A stretch of DNA of 64,000 nucleotides from NCBI GenBank assembly GCA_037388505.1, contig JARRKC010000020.1:1-64000 (forward strand), written 5' to 3'. How positions within the stretch are numbered: position 1 is the stretch's first letter; each line of letters opens with the position of its first letter. This document shows positions 8,521 through 17,876 of this stretch, in pieces. The position numbers were made by a program, and so were the translations under genes. The DNA comes from JARRKC01 sp037388505. Its GTDB lineage: Bacteria; Acidobacteriota; UBA6911; RPQK01; JAPXNP01. The notes beneath the pieces are model-generated. The model made no database searches and was not told where the DNA came from. It saw only the letters and a list, made by a program, of their open reading frames with translations.

Positions 8521-8758
8521 CCAGGAACGACTCCTGCTCCATCTCGTCAGCGACTTACCGGCATCCCTCCGGCTATAGTCCCGCAGGCCGGTGCCGGGAT
8601 CAAGCTTTTTGTGCTCAGCGGCCGACGTGACTGGGCGGGATGTGGCCGTGTCCCCGTGGAAAGGTTCCAGGCGCGGCGTCAGCCCTTTGAAGAGCCCGGG
8701 CTGGACCAGGCTCGAGAGGTACCACCGCCGTCAAACGAGCAACACCCCAGTCACCTTC

Positions 8759-8812
8759 CGGTTCTCCCGTTCTCCGGTTCTCCCGTCCTCCCGTCCTCCG
8801 GTTCTCCCGTCC
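8759..8812. repeat. Short imperfect tandem repeats in a non-coding gap
   Basis: Three to four copies of a CCGGTTCTCCCGTCCT-like unit, 13-26 bp apart, followed by decaying copies to about 8880 (CCGGTGATTCTGGAGTCTCCGG). They lie in the 476-bp gap between the divergent Cys-rich membrane protein and the permease gene. Nothing else convincing is seen in 8521-8996: no conserved reading frame and no clear promoter hexamers. The pyrimidine-rich strand asymmetry is strong. Confidence 0.6.
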
Positions 8813-8996
8813 TCTTTCCAGAGACTCCCGTTCTGGCGTCTCACTCCCCGGTGATTCTGGAGTCTCCGGCTCTCACCTCCCGCTACCGGGGGCGGGACGC
8901 TGGCTCTTCGCCTCGGGCTCTGGGAGGCGGTGAACCTTTGAGACGGCTCGCGCGTTATCTTACAGGTAGCGCCACCGAAGGGAGAGTGGGTGCGTC

Positions 8997-11465
8997 ATGG
9001 AGGAATTTCGCCAAGACATCAGGTTCGCGGTCCGGCTCCTGTGGAAGGACAAGGGCTTCGCCATCACGGCAATCGCCACCTTGGCCGTCTGCATCGGCGC
9101 CAATGCGGCCATCTTCAGCGTCATCGATTCGGTCGTCTTCAGGCCGCTTCCGTTGCCGGAGTCGGGTCGAATCGCACTGATGTACAACAGCTATCCGAAT
9201 GCCGGCGTCGAACGCGCAGCGACCGGGGTACCCGACTATTACGATCGCCTCCGCGATACCACCGTGTTCGAAGAGCAGGCCCTCTATCAGAACCAGGACC
9301 TCACCATCGGCGAGAAGGGCTCCGTCCAACAGGTTCGCGGACTGGCCGTGACCCCCTCGTTCTTCCGCCTGCTGCGCGTCAAGCCAAGACTGGGCCGTAC
9401 CTTCAGCGAGGAGGAAGGGGAGGTGGGCAATGAGCAGAAGGTCGTCCTCAGCTACGGCCTCTGGCAGCGGCTTTACGGCGGCGATGAAAGCGTGCTCGGC
9501 AAGGACCTCCGCATTTACGGGAATCCCTGCACGATCGTGGGCGTCATGCCCGAGAGTTTCCTCTTCCTCGATTCCGGGATCCAGTTGTGGCGGCCGTTGG
9601 CCTTCAGCACCCAGCAGAAATCCGACAATGCCCGCCACAACAACAACTGGGAGATGATCGGACGCTTGAAGCCCGACGCGACCATCAAGCAGGCCCAGGC
9701 CCAGATCGATGCCATCAACGCGGCCAACCTCGATGCCTTTCCGGGCTTCCGGGAGATCCTGATCAACGCCGGGTTCCACACCAAGGTCGTCCGTCTGCAG
9801 GATGAAGAGGTGCGGGATATCAAAGGGACGCTCTATCTTCTCTGGGGAGCCGTTCTGTTCGTTCTCCTGATCGGGGCCGTCAACATCGCGAACCTCGTGA
9901 TGACCCGCTCGAGCGCTCGGGGCAGGGAACTGGCTACCCGCGTGGCGCTGGGCGCGCAGCGCCTGCGCATCGGCCGACAGCTGGTCACCGAGGGGATTCT
10001 GTTGACGTGCTGCGGCGCTGTTCTGGGACTACTCCTGGGATATGCGGGGCTTCAGGCCCTGGGTACGCTCGGACTGGATCAGATTCCCAGGGGTGCCGAA
10101 ATCGGGATGAACTCGACGGTGGTCCTCTTCATTCTCGCCTTATCACTCAGCGTGGGGATCGTCATCGGCCTGATTCCCGTGGCTCAGACGCTGAGGCTCG
10201 ACATGAACATGGTCTTTCATCAGGACTTGAGGACATCGACGAGCGGGCGGGGTTCCGGTATGGTCCGCAACGCGCTGGTCGTGGTCCAGGTCGCCTTTGC
10301 CCTGGTTCTGCTCATCGGTGCGGGGCTCCTCCTGAGCAGCTTTCGTCACGTGCTGGCCATCGATCCCGGGTTCGTACCGGACCGAGTCATCACCGCAAAG
10401 GTCTCACTGCCGTCGTTGCGCTACAAGGAGGCCGCCGCGCGGCGAGCCTTCCTCGAGACGGCCCTCGAACGGATTCGCGCACTTCCGGGTGTCGTCGGTG
10501 CGGGAGCCACCACGAGTCTGCCCTTCGGTCACAGTTTCAGCGACAGCGTCATCCTGGCCGAAGGCTACCAGATGAAACCGGGAGAGTCGTTGATCTCTCC
10601 GAGTTCCATCACGGTGACCCCGGGCTATTTCGAAGCCATGAAGATTCCCCTCGTGGCCGGCCGGTTCTTCGATGAACGCGACACGGCCGAATCGCAGCGT
10701 ACGATCATCGTCGACGAGCGTCTGGCGCGCAGGTTCTGGCCGAATGAGAATCCGATCGGCAAGCGGATGTGGAAGCCCAACAACCCTCAGAATCTGACGC
10801 AGCCCGACGAGAAGACGGTCTACTTCACCGTCGTCGGCGTAGTGGGCAGCATCAAACTCAAGGCCATGGTCGATCCCGATGAGCGCGTCGGTGCGTATTT
10901 CTACCCTTATTCTCAGAATTCTCAATACGGATCGACTCTCGCGGTGCGAACTTCGGTCGAGCCGGAGAGTCTGATCCCGTCGCTTCGCCAGGTCATCAGC
11001 GGGCTCGACGGTGAGATTCCGCTGTTCGACGTGCACACGATGAACCAGCGCATCGACGAATCCCTCATCGCCCGCCGGTCTCCCATGCTTCTCTCCATAG
11101 GGTTTGGGATTATCGCACTGCTGCTTTCCGGTGTGGGCATTTACGGGGTCCTGGCCTATTCGGTGAACCAACGCACGCGGGAGATAGGGATTCGGATGGC
11201 CCTGGGAAGCAGTGCGGAAACGATCTTCAAACTCATTCTCAAACAGGCAATCTGGATCCTCGCGGTCGGTTTTATGGCGGGTCTGGGAGGCGCGCTCGCG
11301 CTGCAGCGGTACGTCGAGAGTCTGCTCTACCAAGTACGGCCCCTCGATCCCATCGTCATGGCTGCGGGAGTCGCGGTGCTCGCCGTCGTAGCGCTGGCGG
11401 CCTGCACCTTGCCGGGTCTTCGAGCCGCCAGAATCGATCCCATCGACGCCCTGCGCCAGGAATGA
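8997..11465 (+). CDS. Orphan MacB/FtsX-type permease (acidobacterial duplicated permease type)
   Basis: An 822-residue fusion of two MacB-like periplasmic-core/FtsX units in one chain. It starts MEEFRQDIRFAVRLLWKDKG and has a first helix near residues 20-45 (TAIATLAVCIGANAAIFSVID). A periplasmic core follows, then three helices at about 280-400 with the FtsX signature MTRSSARGRELATRVALGA. The second unit begins near residue 420 (VRNALVVVQVAFALVLLIGA), has its own periplasmic core (GYFEAMKIPLVAGRFF), and ends with helices carrying QRTREIGIRMALGSS and LPGLRAARIDPIDALR. No ATPase gene is adjacent, as is usual for these orphan duplicated permeases, which are amplified in Acidobacteria. Substrate is unknown; macrolide, lipoprotein or peptide export is inferred from the family only. 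Confidence 0.9.
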   Translation: MEEFRQDIRFAVRLLWKDKGFAITAIATLAVCIGANAAIFSVIDSVVFRPLPLPESGRIALMYNSYPNAGVERAATGVPDYYDRLRDTTVFEEQALYQNQDLTIGEKGSVQQVRGLAVTPSFFRLLRVKPRLGRTFSEEEGEVGNEQKVVLSYGLWQRLYGGDESVLGKDLRIYGNPCTIVGVMPESFLFLDSGIQLWRPLAFSTQQKSDNARHNNNWEMIGRLKPDATIKQAQAQIDAINAANLDAFPGFREILINAGFHTKVVRLQDEEVRDIKGTLYLLWGAVLFVLLIGAVNIANLVMTRSSARGRELATRVALGAQRLRIGRQLVTEGILLTCCGAVLGLLLGYAGLQALGTLGLDQIPRGAEIGMNSTVVLFILALSLSVGIVIGLIPVAQTLRLDMNMVFHQDLRTSTSGRGSGMVRNALVVVQVAFALVLLIGAGLLLSSFRHVLAIDPGFVPDRVITAKVSLPSLRYKEAAARRAFLETALERIRALPGVVGAGATTSLPFGHSFSDSVILAEGYQMKPGESLISPSSITVTPGYFEAMKIPLVAGRFFDERDTAESQRTIIVDERLARRFWPNENPIGKRMWKPNNPQNLTQPDEKTVYFTVVGVVGSIKLKAMVDPDERVGAYFYPYSQNSQYGSTLAVRTSVEPESLIPSLRQVISGLDGEIPLFDVHTMNQRIDESLIARRSPMLLSIGFGIIALLLSGVGIYGVLAYSVNQRTREIGIRMALGSSAETIFKLILKQAIWILAVGFMAGLGGALALQRYVESLLYQVRPLDPIVMAAGVAVLAVVALAACTLPGLRAARIDPIDALRQE

Positions 11466-11753
11466 GCCCGGGCCCGACCGTGCCTTCGAACCTCACCGAC
11501 GTGACTCCGTCCGAGTCGAGGGCAGCTGTGCCCGGTCCGAGTCCAAAGACCGCGGCACGGATCGATCTCTCCGACAGCAGGAGAATACGAAGACCAGGCC
11601 TTACCTTGGGACACCGATCCGCCGAAGAAGATAAAGGGGCCCGTTCTCTCCTGGCCATCGAGAGGATGGTCTTCCACGTGTGATCGGCGAGGTGGACCCG
11701 AGCCGCCGGCATGGTTAGAATCCACTGAGAAGACGGGACGGGATCAGTCAAAG

Positions 11754-13058
11754 ATGGCGGCAGAAAACAAGAGGAAGCAGCTCCGGACATGGAAAGAGAT
11801 CGCCGCTCATTTCGATGTCAGCGTCCGAACGGCCCAGCGCTGGGAGAAGGAGAGCGGCCTGCCGATTCACCGGGAAGCCGGCGGCCGGCTTCTAGGTTAC
11901 GTGGATGAACTCGATCGCTGGCACGAAGCCTCGATCCAGCGTCCTGCTCCGGAGACATCCCGGAAACCGACGGCCTTGGTGCTGGGCAGTATCCTCGGCC
12001 TTCTCCTCATCTCGTTCCTTGGCTGGTGGTTCTGGAATGGAGGGCGAGAACTCGAAACGGCGGTCCTGGACAAGGAGGGCAAGACGCTGCTGGCTTTGGA
12101 TCAAAGCGGACGGACGCTCTGGTCCTTCGGACTGCCCGACTATGTCACCCGGGCGCGCTATGACTGTGCCGGTCCTCTCGACATGTTCCTGGTCGCGGAT
12201 ATCGACGGGGACGGAGACAATGAAGTTCTGTTCAACTACCGTACGGCCGCCGGACCGCCCGGTCCCGGAATCCTGTTCTGCTTGGACTCCGACGGGAAAC
12301 TGCTTTGGAAGCGCCCACTGGCCCGTGCTCTGAGTTACGGCGGAAGGGACTTCGACGACAACTACTCGGGGCACTTCGTGCGCCTGGTCAAAGGCCGTTC
12401 TCGTCTCTACATCCTGACCGTCGCTCTGCATCGATACTGGTATCCCTGCCAGGTGGCTCTCCTCGATCCGGCAACCGGCGATCTCATCGAGGAATACTGG
12501 CATCCGGGCGGGATTTCGCAATGCCTGCTCCACGATTTGGACGGTGACGGAATCGACGAGGTCGTCCTGGCCGGCATCAACAATCCCGGCGACGGACTCG
12601 GGCACGCCTGCCTCCTGGCCCTGAAGATCCCTTTCTCCCAGGTCCCGCCGAAAACGGACTCCCCCTTTGCTGCGTTCACCGGCGGCCGAGAGTACCGCTA
12701 CGTCCTGTTCCCGCGGCCCGATGTCACCTTTCTGAACGGGACACTGCTGCTGATCGACAAGCTTGAATTGGACGGTCCGGACCGATTTCTGGTCCGGGTC
12801 CGCCTGTCGCCGGACCTAGGGCGCTACCTCTTCTACTTTCTCGATCCGGCCTTTCGGATCGAGGAATTCCGGATTTCCGACGACGTCATCTCGCTGCACG
12901 ACCGAATGTACCTCGAGGGGTTGCTGGACCACCGGTGGTCGGACACGGAGAAAGCCTGCCTTGCACGCCTGGCCGTTTTCGACACTGCACCGGATGGAAA
13001 CGATCCCGACGTCGGTTCTCTGTGGGACGGGTGCGAGTTTGCACTGAGACGACCTTAG
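11754..13058 (+). CDS. Membrane-anchored HTH protein with FG-GAP/EF-hand-like exterior
   Basis: A 434-residue one-component-style protein. Residues about 10-40 form a helix-turn-helix (TWKEIAAHFDVSVRTAQRWEKE) that faces the cytoplasm. Residues about 73-95 are a single membrane helix (LVLGSILGLLLISFLGWWFW). The remainder should lie outside and contains DIDGDGDNEVLF and DLDGDGIDEVVL, calcium-binding loops typical of FG-GAP/VCBS propeller repeats. The layout suggests an outside-in sensor-regulator. A relic of a paralogous HTH occurs at 7663. Downstream, on the same strand, lie several secreted-protein genes that could be its targets; that link is inference. The 288-bp gap upstream (11466-11753) shows no gene. 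Confidence 0.75.
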   Translation: MAAENKRKQLRTWKEIAAHFDVSVRTAQRWEKESGLPIHREAGGRLLGYVDELDRWHEASIQRPAPETSRKPTALVLGSILGLLLISFLGWWFWNGGRELETAVLDKEGKTLLALDQSGRTLWSFGLPDYVTRARYDCAGPLDMFLVADIDGDGDNEVLFNYRTAAGPPGPGILFCLDSDGKLLWKRPLARALSYGGRDFDDNYSGHFVRLVKGRSRLYILTVALHRYWYPCQVALLDPATGDLIEEYWHPGGISQCLLHDLDGDGIDEVVLAGINNPGDGLGHACLLALKIPFSQVPPKTDSPFAAFTGGREYRYVLFPRPDVTFLNGTLLLIDKLELDGPDRFLVRVRLSPDLGRYLFYFLDPAFRIEEFRISDDVISLHDRMYLEGLLDHRWSDTEKACLARLAVFDTAPDGNDPDVGSLWDGCEFALRRP

Positions 13059-13141
13059 TCGGCCACGCAGAATGACGACACGGGCGTCCTGTCGTGGTTT
13101 GGCGCTTGCCTTGTCGGGTCCGGCGATCAAGGCTGGGCCGT

Positions 13142-14038
13142 GTGGAGAGCTGGAATAGAATTCGCCGGCCCGGTCCTGGACCTGCAACCCGGCCGAGGCA
13201 AACGGCGTGGAGAACCCTCCTGCTATGGACTGCACTTCCCGTCGTCTGCACGGCATTCCTGGTGCCGCCGGGGCCCTCGATCACTCTTCGCCCGCTTCCC
13301 GGCGCCAACGACGGGAACGATACGGGAGGGACCGAGTCCGGTAAGGATGCGTACACGTACGGAATCGACCCGGATGCCAACTACGGCGACGAGACTCTCC
13401 TGATCGGCCAGGCCAAGAGCGACTGCAATCATGCAGACGGTATCGCATATCTTCAGTTCGATCTGACGGGACTGCCGAGGAAAGTGCACAAGGCACTTCT
13501 GGGCCTAACCCATCTTCCTCACGCCGATCACTGCTACTCCAACTGTTCGATCCAGGTTTTCTTCTATCGGGTTGATGAACCGTGGGATGAGATGCACATC
13601 ACCTACAACCGAGCGCCCAGGCTCGGCCCACCCGTTTTCGGCCCGCTTCGCATCGCCTTTCCGAACGACCGAGGGACGGTGGAATACGACATCACGGGGA
13701 TCTACGAAGCGTGGCAGGCGAATGAGATCCCCAACTACGGACTGGCGTTTTGTTCCCCGACCGTCGGCTGCAATAATTCCGCCGTTTTTTTCGGCTTCTA
13801 CTCATCCGACTATCCGGACCCATTGAAGCGACCCTATCTGAGAGTCCTCACGGGCGGCGACCCAGACGACCCAAGTGTTCAGCTGACCCGTCCCAGACTC
13901 TCAAACTCGAAAGGAGCTCAACCTCATGATTCGTCCCAAAAGGACCACGCGACTGATCTTCTGGCTGCCTCTGCTGGCTCTGGCCGTCCTGCCGCTGCTG
14001 CTGATCGGCGGTCGCTCCCCCCGGGAGATACCCCGTAG
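13142..14038 (+). CDS. Secreted DNRLRE-like domain protein
   Basis: A GTG at 13142, preceded by an AAGG-like ribosome site, gives about 298 residues; an earlier GTG at 13094 is possible. A hydrophobic export signal (LLLWTALPVVCTAFLV) is followed by a domain of the DNRLRE kind: YGDETLLIGQ, AYLQFDLTGLP, a VDEPWDE-(MH)ITYNRAP stretch, and VEYDITGIYEAWQ, then YPDPLKRPYLRV. Such domains are beta-sandwiches of secreted, often carbohydrate-linked, surface proteins. The recognisable domain ends near 13860. The last 113 bp overlap the next gene in another frame and encode low-complexity sequence, so the original stop may have been lost by a frameshift near 13880-13925. Confidence 0.7.
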   Translation: MESWNRIRRPGPGPATRPRQTAWRTLLLWTALPVVCTAFLVPPGPSITLRPLPGANDGNDTGGTESGKDAYTYGIDPDANYGDETLLIGQAKSDCNHADGIAYLQFDLTGLPRKVHKALLGLTHLPHADHCYSNCSIQVFFYRVDEPWDEMHITYNRAPRLGPPVFGPLRIAFPNDRGTVEYDITGIYEAWQANEIPNYGLAFCSPTVGCNNSAVFFGFYSSDYPDPLKRPYLRVLTGGDPDDPSVQLTRPRLSNSKGAQPHDSSQKDHATDLLAASAGSGRPAAAADRRSLPPGDTP

Positions 14039-15491
14039 GCTTTCAGGATTGCTCGAATCGGGAGGGCTTCAAGGCCTCTCCATCGAAAAGATCCAACATC
14101 TTCTCGAACAATCGGCCGCGGCGCTGCCGAACGTGACGAAACTGGAAACGCCGACCGGCTACACCTCAACGACGAGTGGTGGAAAGCTCCTGTTCGCACA
14201 AATCGCCGATGGAGACATCCCAAGCCTGCATCGTTTCATGCAGACCACGGTCATCCTGCTCAACGACTCGGAATATGCGGCCGCTGGAACGCTCAACTTC
14301 TACAACGACGACGGTGCACCCTTGACGCTGAAGATCGGGGGAAAGACTTCCTCGAGCTTCCCGGTCAGTCTCAAGGCAGGAGAGACGAAGCGGCTGGAAA
14401 CCTCCGGGACCGGCGCTCTCAAAGTCGGATGGGCTTTTCTCAGAACCGACCAGCCTCTCACGGGTACGTCCAGTTTCTCGGTGCGGAACGCTGCCGGCCA
14501 GGTCTTCACCGACGTAGGGGTCTCCGAAGCGATGCTCAGCCGCGAATTCACGCTCTTCGCGGACTCCATCGGGCAGGAGGCCGACACGGGGGTCGCACTG
14601 ATCAATCCCGATGACGCAGCTCTGGATGTCCAGGTCGAGCTGATCAACTCCTCGGGTGCGACGGTTCGCACCAAGGCTCTTCATCTCTCCGCCAGCGGGC
14701 ATCTTGCCCGGAACCTCACCGAACTGTTCAACGACGTCAGCGGCATTCAGGAGTTCGAGGGAACACTCCGGGTGACTGCTGACCGAGACTTCGGGGGAAC
14801 CACGCTTCGTTCGGTAGGGAGTCTCCTGACCTCGGTCCCGATGGTTCCGGCTCCCGAGGACGTGCTCCTACGCGATCAGCTCTATTTTCCCCACGTTGCC
14901 GACGGGACGAGCTCCGGACTCACCATCCGCACCAGTGTTCTGTTGTTCAATAACCGGGACCAGAGCGTCAGCGGCACTCTCGAATTCGTGGACTCCGATG
15001 GTGACCCTTTGACGCTGAAGATCGGCAACCGGCGAGCCAGCTCTTTCGACTACACCCTGGCTCCCCGAGCGGTGAAGCGGATCGTAACGAGCGGAGAGGG
15101 CGGAGTGAAGGGCGGTTGGGCCCACTTCACCGCGGATGGTCATATCGCGGGCACGGCCATCTTTCAGATCCTCGACTCGGCGGGCGTGCCCGTCAACGAG
15201 GTGGGCGTCAGCGACGCCTCCGAGATGCCGATCGCGAACTTCGTCGCCGATACCCTGGGGAATGCGAGAACGGGTTACGCGATTGCGAATCCCGGGTCGG
15301 AGGACAACGATGTCGAGTTCAGCCTCTACGACAAGAACGGAACGCTCAAAGCTGAGAAGACCGTCACTCTCGGTGCCGGCGCACACATTTCCCAGTTCGT
15401 CGACGAACTCTTCAAGGGAGTCAGCGGCATCGGAGAGTTTGAAGGAAGGGTTGAGTCCAGGGCGACTCGAGTGTCCTGGTCCTTACATTGA
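13926..15491 (+). CDS. Secreted repeat-module protein, 5' part of a frameshifted gene
   Basis: Starts ATG at 13926 after a ribosome site (AAAGGAG) and has an export signal (LIFWLPLLALAVLPLLLIGG). It contains two long repeats, residues about 70-310 and 310-515. Each has FYNDDGAPLTLKIG / FVDSDGDPLTLKIG, then GYAIANPG-like and FVDELFKGVSGIGEFEG blocks. In the first repeat the module continues past EFEG into TTLRSVGSLLTSVPM. In the second it ends in unrelated residues and a stop at 15489-15491. The missing continuation (TLKQVGTLTTSLP) is found in another frame of the following ORF. A one-base deletion near 15453-15457 explains this. The intact protein would have been about 990 residues. Confidence 0.7.
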   Translation: MIRPKRTTRLIFWLPLLALAVLPLLLIGGRSPREIPRRLSGLLESGGLQGLSIEKIQHLLEQSAAALPNVTKLETPTGYTSTTSGGKLLFAQIADGDIPSLHRFMQTTVILLNDSEYAAAGTLNFYNDDGAPLTLKIGGKTSSSFPVSLKAGETKRLETSGTGALKVGWAFLRTDQPLTGTSSFSVRNAAGQVFTDVGVSEAMLSREFTLFADSIGQEADTGVALINPDDAALDVQVELINSSGATVRTKALHLSASGHLARNLTELFNDVSGIQEFEGTLRVTADRDFGGTTLRSVGSLLTSVPMVPAPEDVLLRDQLYFPHVADGTSSGLTIRTSVLLFNNRDQSVSGTLEFVDSDGDPLTLKIGNRRASSFDYTLAPRAVKRIVTSGEGGVKGGWAHFTADGHIAGTAIFQILDSAGVPVNEVGVSDASEMPIANFVADTLGNARTGYAIANPGSEDNDVEFSLYDKNGTLKAEKTVTLGAGAHISQFVDELFKGVSGIGEFEGRVESRATRVSWSLH

Positions 15492-16891
15492 AGCAGGTGG
15501 GGACCCTGACCACGTCCTTGCCCACCCTGACTCCGGTTCACGGGTTCTCCCCGACTTCGGTTCTTCAGTTCGCGCAGAATTTGTCGGGTACCGAGCCGCT
15601 CACCAGATGGCAGCTGCAGCAGTCGGGCTCGGATCTGGCTCTGGATGAGCTGGAGATCTCCTGCCCGAACTGCGGATTCGATGCCGGCAATCTGGCTCCC
15701 AGGAGCGAGATTGGCTACGGGTTCTATCGAATCTCCTACGGCTCGCTGACGCTTGGAGGGGGAATCGTCAGAATGGTACTGACGGGTCCGGGAACCGACA
15801 CCTTCGACCTCGTCGGCGCCGGAACGCTCGTGGATCCCGGCAGTACCATCGCTTCGGGTACCCTCAGCGGCAACGCGAACGGAGGATTTAAACTCAAGCT
15901 CGGGCCGAACGTGTTGAAGCCCATGACCTGGAATCAGGCCATCGGTCTGGATTTCGATCTGGTGCTGCGGGATGGAATGATCAAATCGCCCAAGTCCCCC
16001 GGGCAGGTCACGATCACGACGCGCTACTACTCGGCGTCCTGCAAGGAGAAGGAACTCGACGCTCGGATTCTCCACCAGACTGCGCAGCCGCAGAGCTTCG
16101 TCGGCGTCCCGAGTGGGACACCGCGGCTGACCGCGACCACGCCGCCGCTGCTGCTCCCCGGAGAGAGGCTCTGGCTGGCCGGTTCCTCGTTTCCGGCCGA
16201 ACCGACCGTGCTTTTCGAGTCATACGATGGCGACACGATCGAAGTCCCGGCGAGCCTGGAGAGTGGATCTGTCATCTGCAGCGTGCCGCCAGGTGCACGG
16301 ACCGGTTCGATCCAAGTTGGCGGAGGGGCACAGCTCAGCAACCCTCTCTGGATCGGGAGCGCCTTTTCACCCTTCCTGACAGTGCAGCGCACGGGAGCGG
16401 CCGGAGCGGCCCAGTTTGGATTGTCGTTCCAATTCGAAAAGGCGGAGATGCAGCTGGCGATCCAGCAATGGAAGGCGACGCTTCTGAACGTAGACGTCAG
16501 TTTCGCCGGTCTGAGTCGAGGCAGCAAGGTCGGAGAGTGGAGCACCACCGGAGACGCCAGCCAGAGCTTCGATGTTCTGGTGGACGCGGTCTCAGCGAGC
16601 AAACTGCAGCTGGTCGTCGGAGACGACGCCGACGACCCCGACGGCACCATCACCATCGAGAGTCTGGCCAACGGCAACGTGGCGTTCACTTATGCGAGGT
16701 CCGACAGCGGGGCACTGCCGCAAATCCAGGCCGCCCCGACCGAGATTCTGCTGACTCTGGACGGAATCCACTTTTCTCAGACATCCGCCACCGCTCTTCC
16801 GCTGTATCAGGCATCAGCCGTGTCGGTGGCCGCGCTGCCGGCCGGAGAGGGAACCGAAATCATCGCGGATCAGGGAGTGACCGTATTCTGA
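15488..16891 (+). CDS. Secreted repeat-module protein, 3' part of the same frameshifted gene
   Basis: The frame is open from 15455 (after a TGA at 15452-15454) and begins VQGDSSVLVLTLKQVGTLTTSLP, which aligns with the end of the first module in the upstream ORF. The TTG at 15488 is only a nominal start; no ribosome site or export signal is present. It continues with a Cys-pair segment (ISCPNCGFD), beta-rich sequence, an IPT/TIG-like stretch around residues 215-290 (PRLTATTPPLLLPGERLWL, GARTGSIQVGGG), and a C-terminal beta-rich region. It should be read together with 13926-15491 as one gene. Whether the frameshift is real, a sequencing error or programmed slippage cannot be decided from sequence; no clear slippery heptamer is seen. 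Confidence 0.65.
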   Translation: MKQVGTLTTSLPTLTPVHGFSPTSVLQFAQNLSGTEPLTRWQLQQSGSDLALDELEISCPNCGFDAGNLAPRSEIGYGFYRISYGSLTLGGGIVRMVLTGPGTDTFDLVGAGTLVDPGSTIASGTLSGNANGGFKLKLGPNVLKPMTWNQAIGLDFDLVLRDGMIKSPKSPGQVTITTRYYSASCKEKELDARILHQTAQPQSFVGVPSGTPRLTATTPPLLLPGERLWLAGSSFPAEPTVLFESYDGDTIEVPASLESGSVICSVPPGARTGSIQVGGGAQLSNPLWIGSAFSPFLTVQRTGAAGAAQFGLSFQFEKAEMQLAIQQWKATLLNVDVSFAGLSRGSKVGEWSTTGDASQSFDVLVDAVSASKLQLVVGDDADDPDGTITIESLANGNVAFTYARSDSGALPQIQAAPTEILLTLDGIHFSQTSATALPLYQASAVSVAALPAGEGTEIIADQGVTVF

Positions 16892-16921
16892 TCGGCTCAT
16901 CGAATGCGAGGGAGTAGACAC

Positions 16922-17860
16922 ATGTTCAAAAATCATCCGATACACACAACACGGGCACTCGGGTCGATGGCGACTCTACTGGTTCTGGGCCTCACAGCAG
17001 GTTGGCTCTACTTCGCCAATCTGGGATGCATCGCCGAGCAACTGGTCGACGGCGGTGAGATCGTTCTTTCGCCCGGGCGCATCGAGCTGAAGCCGAACAC
17101 GACCCAGACATCCAACGCGACTGTGACCTGGGACAACGGCGGGCTCTATGCCAACTGGAGCGTTGACGGTACAGGCATCAAGGGGGTGACTTCGGCCACG
17201 ATCGATCCCCCCAAAGGCTACGGCGCGACGATTTCGGTGACCACAGGAGACTATGACTCCCTTTACGGTCAGCCGGCCTATAGTATGGTCGGTCATCCGG
17301 AGCAGGATCTGCCGGTCACGGCAAAATTCGCGCAGCCCTTTCTTTCGGCGGTGGCCCACAACGACATTCCCGTCACCAGAAAGAAGTGGCTGAGTCTTGC
17401 CATACCGGATCCTGAGCTGGAACTGACGATACCTGCCTTCGCGCCCATCGTCCACGCGGAGTCGGGCCTGCTGAGCGGACTGAGCTCGGTCCGAGCGATC
17501 GTCGTCGGGGCCAAGGCGGAGATCAAGAACGCACCCAGCGACTGGCGCTACGAATTCAAGTTCTCGCTGTCCGTCGTTGCGCGCCACGAAGCACGAGGAG
17601 ATTCCACGACCGTCTTTCTTCGCCCTGACGACATGCCCACTCAGACGGATGCCCGAGGACAATCGGCCACCGTCAAGTTCAATGATTTGAATCTTGGTAT
17701 GAATGACTATTTTGACCATACCGACTGGGGGCTCAATGCCGACTTCGGCTGGTACTACTTCGCCCTGGGCGTTGAAGTGAATCAAACCAATGGAGGAAAC
17801 GGCCACTATTGGCACCAGGAGAACTTCAGGTATCCCTTCTTCATCGGAAGTCTGGACTGA
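16922..17860 (+). CDS. Exported protein of unknown function
   Basis: About 312 residues from the ATG at 16922, which follows a good ribosome site (GAGGGAG); an upstream ATG at 16904 is less likely. A signal or anchor segment (MATLLVLGLTAGWLYFANLG) is followed by CIAEQL, a possible lipidation cysteine although the lipobox is weak. The body is beta-rich, with GEIVLSPGRIELKPNTTQTS, a typical opening of an Ig-like fold, and ends FRYPFFIGSLD. I do not recognise the family. It lies 30 bp after the frameshifted secreted gene and is probably in the same transcript. A 7-bp hairpin covers its stop codon. Confidence 0.65.
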   Translation: MFKNHPIHTTRALGSMATLLVLGLTAGWLYFANLGCIAEQLVDGGEIVLSPGRIELKPNTTQTSNATVTWDNGGLYANWSVDGTGIKGVTSATIDPPKGYGATISVTTGDYDSLYGQPAYSMVGHPEQDLPVTAKFAQPFLSAVAHNDIPVTRKKWLSLAIPDPELELTIPAFAPIVHAESGLLSGLSSVRAIVVGAKAEIKNAPSDWRYEFKFSLSVVARHEARGDSTTVFLRPDDMPTQTDARGQSATVKFNDLNLGMNDYFDHTDWGLNADFGWYYFALGVEVNQTNGGNGHYWHQENFRYPFFIGSLD

Positions 17861-17873
17861 AGCAGATCAGTCC
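17854..17873 (+). terminator. Hairpin at the end of the secreted-protein gene
   Basis: GGACTGA (17854-17860) and TCAGTCC (17867-17873) form a perfect 7-bp stem with a 6-nt loop that includes the stop codon of the preceding gene. No T-run follows, so it may stabilise the 3' end rather than terminate by itself. Confidence 0.4.
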
Positions 17874-17876
17874 ATC

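Noticed and set aside
15440..15495. Programmed ribosomal frameshift in the secreted gene
   Set aside because: No slippery heptamer or downstream pseudoknot is evident; a simple one-base loss or sequencing error is more likely.
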